From Olsenella sp. An270 (GTDB lineage: Bacteria; Actinomycetota; Coriobacteriia; Coriobacteriales; Atopobiaceae), in the NCBI RefSeq assembly GCF_002159735.1, contig NZ_NFJF01000004.1, positions 1 to 64,000 on the forward strand: DNA of 64,000 nucleotides. Reading direction: 5' to 3'. Positions within the stretch are counted from its first letter, which is position 1; every line of letters starts with the position of its first letter. The notes below the pieces were generated by a model that searched no databases, was not told the DNA's origin, and saw only the letters and a program-made list of their open reading frames with translations. Below are positions 43,193 to 50,204 of the stretch, one piece after another. The translations under genes were made by a program, and so were the position numbers.

Positions 43193-44071
43193 ATGGCCGC
43201 CCCCACGGTCGTCGAGACCCCCTGCAAGGTCAACCTGCACCTCGGCGTTCACGCCCAGAAGGACGAGCGCGGCTATCACCGCGTCGACTCCCTCATGGCG
43301 CCCATCGCTCTGTTCGACACCATCGTCGTGGAGGACGCACCCGAGCTTCGCGTGCGCTTCTCGCCCGCGCTGTCCGTGCCGGTCGAGAAGAGCGGCGTCT
43401 GGCGCGCGGCGGCGCGTCTCGCCGAGGCGCTGGGCGAGCAGCCCCGCGTGTGCGTGAGCGTGACGCGGCGCGTCCCCGGCAGCGCCGGCCTGGGCAGCTC
43501 GTCGACCGACGCCGGCGCTACGCTGCGGGCACTCGCGATCCGTTGGGGTGTGAGCCCGCTCGACCCGCGCGTCGTGGAGGTGGCCCGCGGCATCGGCGCC
43601 GACGTGCCCTTCTTCCTCGACCCGCGCGCGGCGCTCTACGGCGGCGCCGGGGACGTGCTCGAGCGCACGCTGCCGTGCCCGGAGATCCCCGCCGTCCTGG
43701 TGATGCCGCTCGCGGAGGGCGGCTCCACCCCTGAGGCCTACGCCGAGTTCGACCGCGCCCCCGCGGCGCCGGATGACCCCGCGCAGATGGTGGGCGCGCT
43801 GCTCGCCGGCGACGTTCGCGGAGTGGAGACGAGCCTGGCCAACAACCTCGCCCCCGCCGCCCGCGCCCTCTGCCCGGAGGCCGGCGAGGTCGAAGCGTGG
43901 CTGCGGTCGCAGCCGGGCGTGCTCGCCGCGCAGGTCACGGGCTCGGGCACCTGCTCGTTCGCGCTCTGCGAGAGCGTCGCCGCAGCCGACGCGATCGCCG
44001 CGGCCGCCGTCTCCCGCGGATGGCGAAGCTGGTCGACAAAAGTCCTTGGTTCCTCGACGGAAGTCTGCTAA
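43193..44071 (+). CDS. ispE: 4-diphosphocytidyl-2-C-methyl-D-erythritol kinase
   Basis: This 292-residue GHMP kinase of the MEP isoprenoid pathway has CKVNLHLGVHAQKDERGYHRVDS (substrate site), the ATP loop PGSAGLGSSSTDAGATLRAL (about 97-116) and, near the C-terminus, AAQVTGSGTCSFAL. It phosphorylates CDP-methylerythritol. The preceding and following pathway steps, ispD and ispF, lie at 57,916 and 58,805. The coding end runs into the promoter of the tRNA-Pro gene (TAAAAT just before 44,075). Confidence 0.95.
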   Translation: MAAPTVVETPCKVNLHLGVHAQKDERGYHRVDSLMAPIALFDTIVVEDAPELRVRFSPALSVPVEKSGVWRAAARLAEALGEQPRVCVSVTRRVPGSAGLGSSSTDAGATLRALAIRWGVSPLDPRVVEVARGIGADVPFFLDPRAALYGGAGDVLERTLPCPEIPAVLVMPLAEGGSTPEAYAEFDRAPAAPDDPAQMVGALLAGDVRGVETSLANNLAPAARALCPEAGEVEAWLRSQPGVLAAQVTGSGTCSFALCESVAAADAIAAAAVSRGWRSWSTKVLGSSTEVC

Positions 44072-44086
44072 AATATCCCCTCGCTA

Positions 44087-44163
<77 letters not shown>

Positions 44164-44172
44164 CGTACGATC

Positions 44173-44206
44173 GGGGGCCGTCGGCATCGCGCCGTCGGTC
44201 CCTTTT
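44173..44206 (+). terminator. Terminator after tRNA-Pro
   Basis: GGGGCC pairs with GGTCCC and an inner CGGC pairs with GCCG across a two-base mismatch. TTTTGTG follows. Confidence 0.65.
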
Positions 44207-44239
44207 GTGTTCCGGTGACCTCCCTTTCTTATCCGCCTC

Positions 44240-44323
44240 ACTTTTGAGGCCGCAAAAGTCACGCGAGTTTTTTGCTCAACTGGGCAAACGTCAAAGTTCA
44301 GCATGGATTTGAGGCCGCAAAAG
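44240..44323. repeat. Repeat set B, left flank of gene B
   Basis: Two units of TTTGAGGCCGCAAAAG lie at 44240-44259 and 44307-44323 in the same orientation. The first is itself a hairpin, ACTTTTG-AGGCCG-CAAAAGT. Related units occur on the other side of gene B (45,614-45,725) and nowhere else that I can see. A near-match of the recurrent 11-mer, GCGATAAGGAC, lies at 44332. Confidence 0.85.
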
Positions 44324-44353
44324 CTGCGCGGGCGATAAGGACCGCGCCGCCTC

Positions 44354-45532
44354 TCACGCGAGCGGCAGCGTCGCCCAGTCGGCAAAGAGCTCCTCGCGCA
44401 GGCGCATCGCGGCATCCGTCTCGCTCGATGTCCGCCTGCGATAGGGAACGCCCAGCTTCTCGGCTATCAGCTGCGAGAGCGCATCAAAGCGCGCGAGGGA
44501 CGTCAGCTGGCCGTAGGTGACGTTCACCACGTCAACGCCCACGAGGTCGAGCGCCGTCGCGCGGTCCGCGTCGGATAGGGCGGCATCATCGAAGGCGTGC
44601 GCCAATCGGCTCTGGCACTCCACGTCGAGGGCGCGCCGCCCCTCGACGGCGTCCCAGTAGATGTCGCAGACGAGAAACGCGCGCCGCGCGAGGCTTCTCG
44701 CCCCTTGCGTGAGGGGGACGCGCTGGTTGTGTCGGAAGGCGCCGTAGCCCTCCCCGCCGAGCCGGCGTGAGAGCCCCAGGAGCATGCCGGCCCTCACCTC
44801 AAACGGCGACGCCGCACCGGCGACGACGAGCTCGGCCGCGCGCAGCAGCCGGGTCCGTCCGCGCGCCGTCAACGAGCAACGCGCGAACTCCTCGAGCTGC
44901 TCGGGTGTCGAGAGCGGCGGCCGTGACCAGAGCTCCGTGAGATGTCCATCGCGGTCAAGGGTGGGTGACCAGCCCGAGATGCGGGGAAGACGCCCCTCGT
45001 CTATGAGCCGCTGGAGCAGGGCGCGCACGGGCTCGGGCGCGACGTAGACCGAGAAGGACCCGCAGAGCTCGGAGGCCAGCATCACGACGCGGGGCAGCGA
45101 TGCCCGCGCCGCGATCTGCTGGAGCGAGAAGAGCGGCGAGACGGCTGTGACGCCCGGCGCGACGCTGCGCCAGCCTCCCGGCTCGGCCGGCGTCGAGCAG
45201 AGGCGTGGCCGTACGAGTGCGGACGCGCTCCGCTCGGATGGGTGACAGACCAGAAGGTCGACGGGCGGCTCGAGGGCGACCGAGAGCGCCCTCGCAGAGG
45301 CCGCGACCGCGCCAGCTCTTATGCCGGGATGTGCGCGGCCGCCGTCGGCCCGACTCGCGAGGACGCAGAGCGGCGAGGATGCGGCGAGCTCTTGCCGGAA
45401 CGCGCGGACCTCGGAGGGGGAGAGAAGCTCGCGCAGGAGCGGGCTGTCCTCGGGCTTGGACGCGAGCAGGCGGACGAGGGGCGGCGTCCTCCAGTAGAGG
45501 AACGCGGACGTGTCGCAGATGGTGGCTTCCAT
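44354..45532 (-). CDS. Orphan gene B: paralog of genes A and C, nuclease-like fold
   Basis: This 392-residue protein shares with gene A the segments SVAPGVTAVSPLFSLQQIAA (A: LVAPGVRCVSPEHLAVQMA), MLASELCGSFSVY (A: LLSELMGTYAI) and GAASPFEVRAGMLLGL (A: SGSPRETKLSLRLGL). It also shares GEGYGAFRHNQRVPLTQ and LVCDIYWD (A: KPDILL), then LDVECQSRLAH (A: AVEYDGRDH). The putative catalytic Glu, Asp and Glu are kept, although the DG after the last Glu is not. The N-terminal 90 residues are unrelated to A. It is flanked by repeat set B on both sides. Function unknown; activity may be lost or altered relative to A and C. Confidence 0.6.
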   Translation of the reverse strand: MEATICDTSAFLYWRTPPLVRLLASKPEDSPLLRELLSPSEVRAFRQELAASSPLCVLASRADGGRAHPGIRAGAVAASARALSVALEPPVDLLVCHPSERSASALVRPRLCSTPAEPGGWRSVAPGVTAVSPLFSLQQIAARASLPRVVMLASELCGSFSVYVAPEPVRALLQRLIDEGRLPRISGWSPTLDRDGHLTELWSRPPLSTPEQLEEFARCSLTARGRTRLLRAAELVVAGAASPFEVRAGMLLGLSRRLGGEGYGAFRHNQRVPLTQGARSLARRAFLVCDIYWDAVEGRRALDVECQSRLAHAFDDAALSDADRATALDLVGVDVVNVTYGQLTSLARFDALSQLIAEKLGVPYRRRTSSETDAAMRLREELFADWATLPLA

Positions 45533-45613
45533 GTCCGGAGGCTAGCATGTGCGGGACGTCCCCGGACGTGACTCTGCGAGCGCGCTGTGACACCGGCATG
45601 CTTTCTCGCGCGA

Positions 45614-45725
45614 GATTTGAGGCCCCAAATCGCACAGTTCTTCTCGTCTAACTCTATTTTCGCAGGTTGAGGCGCCGCGATTTTTTGTCAATCAAGAAGT
45701 TCTGTCATTTGAGGCCACAAAAGTC
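45614..45725. repeat. Repeat set B, right flank of gene B
   Basis: Units GATTTGAGGCCCCAAATC (45614-45631, a perfect-arm hairpin) and ATTTGAGGCCACAAAAGTC (45707-45725) have a degenerate unit near 45666-45690 between them. All have the same orientation as the left-flank units. The rest of 45,533-45,780 holds no gene; GTTCTTCTCGT lies at 45637. Confidence 0.8.
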
Positions 45726-45780
45726 GGAGTCATCAGGCATTTTGGAAACGATGGGCAGACAACCGAAAGTCATGTGCGAG

Positions 45781-46932
45781 CTACTGGCGTTTTCCCAGCT
45801 CGCAGCCAAGGGCGATGAGCGAGAAGAGACGCTCGGCGGCGAGGGCGTAGAGCTCCTCGGCCCGTGCGAGCGCCTCGTCGAGCGGCATCGCGTCGATCGC
45901 CGTGGGCACCATGGCGCAGAGGCCGGGCGCGGCACCGGCGTCGGCGCTCATTCCGCCCACGACCGCCACGCAGGGCACGCCTGCCCGCTCGCACGCCGCG
46001 GCGACTCCGGAGACCACCTTGCCGCGCGCGGTCTGCGCGTCGGCGTGGCCCTCGCCCGTGACGCAGAGGTCGGCGCCGGCGAGAAGCTCGTCAAAGCCCA
46101 CAAGATCCAGCACGCGCCTCACGCCGGAGACCGACTCGGCGCCCAGGAACGCGAGGCACGCCGCGCCGAGGCCGCCCGCCGCACCGGCGCCGGGCACGTC
46201 GAAGTCGCGGCCGAACGTCTCCCGCAGCACGCACGCCCAGTTCCCCATGCCGTCGTCGAGCCTGCGAACGACCTCGGGGGAGGCGCCCTTCTGGGGGCCA
46301 AAGACGAAGCTCGCGCCCTCGGGCCCCACGAGCGGGTTGTCCACGTCGCACATCATGGTGAACGACGCCCCCGCGACGAGCGGGCTCACGCCGGAGAGGT
46401 CCACGCGCGCGACGCGCTCGAGGTCGGCGCCGCATCCAGCGAGCTCGCGGCCGTCCGCGTCGAGCAGGCGCGCCCCGAGCGCGCGGGCGAGGCCCATGCC
46501 GCCGTCGTTGGTGGCGCTGCCGCCCAGGGCGACGGTCACGTCGCGCGCCCCGCGCGCGAGCGCGTCCATGACCAGCTGCCCGGTGCCGTAGGTGCTCGTC
46601 GCGAGCGGGTCGCGCTCGTCGGGCGCGAGCAGGGGCAGGCCCGACGCCGCGGCCATCTCGATGACCGCGCGACCGCCCGGGAGCAGCGCGTAGGCAGCCT
46701 CGACCGGTCGTCCCAGCGGGTCGGAGGCGGCGGCGAGGACCCGCTCGCCCCCGCATGCGGCGAGAAGGGCGTCCACCGTGCCCTCGCCACCGTCGGCCAT
46801 GGGGACGGCAGCCCACGAGCAGCCGGGGAAGTGACGCTCGGCGGCGGCTCCCAACAGGCGCGCCGCGTCCGCGGACGACAGCGTGCCCTTGAGCGAGTCG
46901 GACGCGAAGACGAACCTCGGCGCGCTCCTCAT
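45781..46932 (-). CDS. Glycerate kinase (GlxK type)
   Basis: This 383-residue protein has FVFASDSLKGTLSSADAARLL at the N-terminus, then VPMADGGEGTVDAL, the central VALGGSATNDGGMGLARALGARL and CDVDNPLVGPEGASFVFGPQKGA, and CVTGEGHADAQTARGKVVSGVA near the C-terminus. It phosphorylates D-glycerate for entry into lower glycolysis. The start is set at the ATG at 46932 because it aligns with the family N-terminus. It is divergent from the Cof-type phosphatase gene. Confidence 0.93.
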   Translation of the reverse strand: MRSAPRFVFASDSLKGTLSSADAARLLGAAAERHFPGCSWAAVPMADGGEGTVDALLAACGGERVLAAASDPLGRPVEAAYALLPGGRAVIEMAAASGLPLLAPDERDPLATSTYGTGQLVMDALARGARDVTVALGGSATNDGGMGLARALGARLLDADGRELAGCGADLERVARVDLSGVSPLVAGASFTMMCDVDNPLVGPEGASFVFGPQKGASPEVVRRLDDGMGNWACVLRETFGRDFDVPGAGAAGGLGAACLAFLGAESVSGVRRVLDLVGFDELLAGADLCVTGEGHADAQTARGKVVSGVAAACERAGVPCVAVVGGMSADAGAAPGLCAMVPTAIDAMPLDEALARAEELYALAAERLFSLIALGCELGKRQ

Positions 46933-47025
46933 GCGGCCCCCTCTCTGGACGAGTTCACCCCCATTGTACGTGCTCGCACGCCCTATACTGTCGCCGTGAG
47001 ACAGACGAGAGGAACGGACGGACCC

Positions 47026-47874
47026 TTGATCAAGCTCTTTGCGAGCGACCTCGACGGTACGCTCTTCAACATGCTCCACGAGACCGACGGCGGCATTCTC
47101 CGACGACTGCGGCGCGCGATCGAGGCGGGGCGCCACGTGGCGCTGGCCTCCGGTCGCTGCGTCCGACGCCCCGCAGACCTGGGCTTTGCGGACCTGCCGA
47201 TCGAGTCCGTCGGCGCCAACGGCGCGCACATAGTGGGAAGCGGCGGCGAGGTGCTTCGGCACGTGACGATTGACCCCGCCGTCATAGAGGAGCTGCTCAC
47301 GGGCTTTCCCGAGGTCTGTGTGAGCTGCGTGGGACGTGACCACACCTACGTGCGCGGCACGCGCGAGGCCCACGCGGCGGGCTACCTCATGCCGCGCGGC
47401 CTCAAGGGCATTGTCCTGCGCTACCGCATGAGCCGCTCCGCCCCCACGGACGAGGAGCGCTTCGACTGCACGGACGCCGACGTGCTCGCGCAGGACGTCT
47501 GCAAGCTGAACTTCCGCGTGAGCGACCCCGGCGAGCGCCGGGAGCTGGAGGCGTTTGTCGCCGAGCATGCGGACGCGGTGGTCAACGCCTCGTTTGACGG
47601 CGATCTCTTCGAGCTCACGGACGCGCGCGTCGACAAGGGCGAGGCCGTGGCGTGGCTCGCGCGCGAGCTCGGGCTGGGGGAGGACGAAGTCGCGGTCTAC
47701 GGCGACGGCGGCAACGACCTGGCCATGCTCGAGCGCTTTGACCACGCCTACGCCACGAGCAACGGGAGCGACGCCGCCAAGTGCGCCGCCGGAAACGTCA
47801 TAGGCAGCTGCGCCCTGCACGCGGTGCCGCGTCACATGCTGGCGACCGTCCGCCGCGAGGGTCCGCTGCGCTGA
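47026..47874 (+). CDS. Cof-type HAD phosphatase
   Basis: The protein has 282 residues from the TTG at 47026, giving LIKLFASDLDGTLFNMLHE (motif I). ALASGRC is motif II, DKGEAVAWLARELGL is motif III, and AVYGDGGNDLAMLERFDHAYATSNG is motif IV. The C2 cap lies between about 85 and 200. Such enzymes dephosphorylate sugar phosphates, flavin or PLP; the substrate is unknown. An alternative GTG at 46996 lies six bases after TATACT and would make a leaderless mRNA. GTTCTTCTCGG begins one base after the TGA. Confidence 0.88.
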   Translation: MIKLFASDLDGTLFNMLHETDGGILRRLRRAIEAGRHVALASGRCVRRPADLGFADLPIESVGANGAHIVGSGGEVLRHVTIDPAVIEELLTGFPEVCVSCVGRDHTYVRGTREAHAAGYLMPRGLKGIVLRYRMSRSAPTDEERFDCTDADVLAQDVCKLNFRVSDPGERRELEAFVAEHADAVVNASFDGDLFELTDARVDKGEAVAWLARELGLGEDEVAVYGDGGNDLAMLERFDHAYATSNGSDAAKCAAGNVIGSCALHAVPRHMLATVRREGPLR

Positions 47875-47875
47875 G

Positions 47876-48289
47876 GTTCTTCTCGGCCGGCGCCGGCCCG
47901 ACGCTGGCGGAGCGCCCGCCGAACGCCGGTCATGCCCCAGCCGAACGCGCACAAAACCGTGGTTTTGCAAAAACGGCCACCCCGTGTCTGCGGGGTGGCC
48001 GAATCTCAGGCGTTTTCTTCGGTTTTGGGGCGAACGTTTTATATTTGCGACTCCAAGATCCGCGCTTTTCCACGTTCTACGGGGTTGTGGATAAAGAGTT
48101 GATACAAAACCTCTCGTTTCCTGCCCCCCGCATCAATCCTTTGCCCCAAAACAGCAGTGGTGAGGGGCAGGGGGGGTGAGGGGCCCACAGGTCGGCGGCG
48201 GAGGGCCAAAACAGCAGCGGTGAGTGAGGGGCGAGTGAGGCAGGGGCAGGGCGGCGCGGAGCAAGAAGGGCGGGGCAGCCGAGAAGAAC
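47876..48289. other. Non-coding block bracketed by 11-bp inverted motif
   Basis: GTTCTTCTCGG (47876-47886) and its exact complement CCGAGAAGAAC (48279-48289) enclose 414 bp without a convincing gene. Inside are a terminator-like hairpin (47975-48000), AAAACCG/CGGTTTT-type inverted pieces, and a direct repeat CCAAAACAGCAG at 48146 and 48206 (60 bp apart) followed by purine-rich GTGAGGGG tracts. Confidence 0.6.
47967..48000 (-). terminator. Minus-strand intrinsic terminator
   Basis: GGCCACCCC and GGGGTGGCC (47975-47983/47992-48000) form a 9-bp stem. Read on the minus strand the stem is followed by GTTTTTGC. It is about 300 bases downstream of the minus-strand gene at 48,300. Confidence 0.7.
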
Positions 48290-48299
48290 CTCGCGCCCG

Positions 48300-49148
48300 C
48301 TACCGTACGACGCGCGCGCCGCGGGGCATGACGCCCCTGGCGCTCGTCGCGACCAGCACGTTGTTGCCGGGCTTGCCGGGCTCCTCGGGCCACTCGGGCA
48401 CGTAGCCCACGTGGTCGAACTCGTGCCCAAAGGCGTCCGCGACGTCGTCCAGCACGCGCGCCCGGCGCCCCTCACAGGCGCAGCGCACGTTGGCCAGATA
48501 GACGCCGTCCGCGGCGAGGTGCCCGCGGACCGTGCGCGCCCCCTCGTCGCTCGTGAGCGGCCCGAGCGGGCGGTTGCCCGAGAAGGCGTCGTTCACGATC
48601 ACGTCGTAGGGCTCCTCCGCGGAGCGCACGAAGTCCCAGGCGTCGCCCGTCACCAGGCGCAGGCGCCCGTCCTTCTCGGCCCCCGTCCTCTCCAGGCACT
48701 CGTCGAGGAAGAAGAACTCGCGCGCCAGCGCGGTCATCGCCGGGTCGATCTCAACCACGTCGACGTGGGCCTCGGGCACGTACGCGGCGAGGTACTTGGG
48801 CAGCGAGTAGCCGCCCCCGCCCATCACCAGCACGCTCAGCGGCTCGTCGGGGGTGCGCCCGCGCCTGGCGACCAGGTCCTCGATCACGCGCGCCATCTCG
48901 CGGTGGTACTCGCACGCCAGCTGGAAGCGCAGGTCCTCGGGCACGTAGCAGCCGCTCTGGAAGGTGCCGTTGACGTTGATCAGGCGCACGGGGGTGCCGT
49001 CGGCGTTCTCCGCGTCAAAGACCAGCGTCATGCCAAACTTGGTCCGGCGCATCTCCACGTTGCGCTTGCGCAGCAGCCACGGCATCGCGGCGAGAAACGC
49101 CGTGCACACGACCGTCAGCACGGCCAGGGCGATGAGGATCTCTCTCAA
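48300..49148 (-). CDS. Spermidine-synthase-like SAM-dependent enzyme with an N-terminal membrane anchor
   Basis: This 282-residue protein begins with a membrane helix (ILIALAVLTVVCTAFLAAM). A Rossmann-type aminopropyl/methyltransferase domain follows, with VLVMGGGGYSLPKYLAAYVPEAHVDVVEIDPAMTALA (glycine loop and acidic ribose ligand), LVTGDAWDFVRSAEEPYDVIVNDAFSG and LAADGVYLANVRC. The core resembles polyamine aminopropyltransferases, but the conserved GGGDG is changed to GGGGYS, so a true spermidine synthase role is doubtful. The substrate is unknown. It is flanked downstream by the bracketed block 47,876-48,289. Confidence 0.78.
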   Translation of the reverse strand: MREILIALAVLTVVCTAFLAAMPWLLRKRNVEMRRTKFGMTLVFDAENADGTPVRLINVNGTFQSGCYVPEDLRFQLACEYHREMARVIEDLVARRGRTPDEPLSVLVMGGGGYSLPKYLAAYVPEAHVDVVEIDPAMTALAREFFFLDECLERTGAEKDGRLRLVTGDAWDFVRSAEEPYDVIVNDAFSGNRPLGPLTSDEGARTVRGHLAADGVYLANVRCACEGRRARVLDDVADAFGHEFDHVGYVPEWPEEPGKPGNNVLVATSARGVMPRGARVVR

Positions 49149-49204
49149 GGGGCCTCCCAGGGGGCGAGAAGGGCGGGCGCCGCCGCATTTCTCGCGTTTA
49201 GAGA

Positions 49205-49234
49205 TTGTGAGTAGCGCGTAACCTCGGTTATACT
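49205..49234 (+). promoter_or_regulatory. Promoter of the TatA-like gene
   Basis: TTGTGA (49205-49210) and TATACT (49229-49234) have an 18-bp spacer, about 60 bases before the start codon. Confidence 0.65.
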
Positions 49235-49294
49235 AGCTGATGCTGTATTGGGCCTAGGGCCCGCTCGCACGTCTACACACTGGAAGGACATCAT

Positions 49295-49618
49295 ATGATT
49301 TTCGGCATGGGTCCCCTTGAGCTCGTTCTTATCGTCGTCGTCGTGCTCGTCATCTTTGGGCCCAAGAACCTGCCCAAGATCGGCTCCGCGCTCGGCAAGA
49401 CCGTGAAGAACGTCCGCGAGGGCATGGAGGAGGGCTCCGAGGACAAGTCCGACGACAACGCCTCCCCGATCGAGTCCCACGACGTCGAGGTCGTCGAGGA
49501 CGAGGATGACGCCGACGCCCCCGAGGTCGCCGACGAGACCGTCTTCTGCAGCCAGTGCGGCGCCAAGAACGCCGCCGGCGCGGCCTTCTGCTCCAAGTGC
49601 GGCGCCAAGCTCAACTAG
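49295..49618 (+). CDS. tatA: TatA-like twin-arginine translocase protein with C-terminal zinc ribbon
   Basis: The protein has 107 residues. The first 50 are TatA/TatE: GMGPLELVLIVVVVLVIFGP (membrane helix ending in the FGP hinge) and KNLPKIGSALGKTVKNVREG (amphipathic helix). An acidic linker follows (residues 55-80), and the end is a zinc ribbon, FCSQCGAKNAAGAAFCSKCGAKL. TatA oligomers form the pore for folded proteins. The zinc ribbon is not part of the standard family. No tatC is present in the window. It lies 30 bases before greA. Confidence 0.88.
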   Translation: MIFGMGPLELVLIVVVVLVIFGPKNLPKIGSALGKTVKNVREGMEEGSEDKSDDNASPIESHDVEVVEDEDDADAPEVADETVFCSQCGAKNAAGAAFCSKCGAKLN

Positions 49619-49648
49619 CGGCAAGCGGCAGGTAGAAGGAGCGCGCAC

Positions 49649-50125
49649 ATGGACAACGCCAAGAAGATCGAGCTCACCGCCGAGGGCCGTCAGAAGCTCG
49701 TCGACGAGCTCGCGTATCGCGAGGGCGAGAAGCACGACGAGATCGTCGAGCGCATCAAGGAGGCCCGCGGCTTTGGCGACCTCTCGGAGAACTCCGAGTA
49801 CGACGCCGCCAAGGAGGAGCAGTCCAAGAACGAGTCCCGCATCAACGAGATTCGCCAGATCCTCTCTGTGGCCACGGTCGTCGAGGACAGCGGTCACGCG
49901 CTGACCGTCTCCATCGGCACCACCGTGGAGCTCAAGGACGAGAAGGGCAAGAAGTCCACGTTCAGCATCGTGGGCACCACCGAGACCAACTCGCTCGAGC
50001 ACCGCATCTCCGTCGAGTCCCCCGTGGGCAAGGCCCTCGTGGGCCATAAGAAGGGCGACAAGATCGAGGTCGTCGCGCCGTCCGGCAAGACGCGGAAGTA
50101 CACCATCACGGGGATCTCCCGCTAG
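49649..50125 (+). CDS. greA: Transcription elongation factor GreA
   Basis: The protein has 158 residues. The N-terminal coiled-coil domain has LTAEGRQKLVDELAYREGEKHDEIVERIKEARGFGDLSENSEYDAAKEEQ, with the acidic tip residues (GDLSEN) that enter the polymerase secondary channel. The C-terminal FKBP-like domain ends SPVGKALVGHKKGDKIEV. It stimulates transcript cleavage by backtracked RNA polymerase. The greA-lysS order is common in Actinobacteria and Firmicutes. Confidence 0.97.
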   Translation: MDNAKKIELTAEGRQKLVDELAYREGEKHDEIVERIKEARGFGDLSENSEYDAAKEEQSKNESRINEIRQILSVATVVEDSGHALTVSIGTTVELKDEKGKKSTFSIVGTTETNSLEHRISVESPVGKALVGHKKGDKIEVVAPSGKTRKYTITGISR

Positions 50126-50150
50126 GCTACTTCCTCACCCAAGCAAGCGT

Positions 50151-50190
50151 GGCGCCCCGTGTCTGCAAAAGCAGGTGCGGGGCGCCTTAT
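50151..50190 (+). terminator. Hairpin between greA and lysS
   Basis: GGCGCCCCG pairs exactly with CGGGGCGCC, with an inner CTGC-AAAA-GCAG stem, then TTAT. The short T run suggests partial termination and some read-through into lysS. Confidence 0.6.
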
Positions 50191-50204
50191 CTGAAAGGAC
50201 CCCC

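Noticed and set aside
48120-48290. Purine-rich G-tracts as a coding region
   Set aside because: Frames are low-complexity, overlap direct repeats and show no start context; better explained as non-coding repeats.
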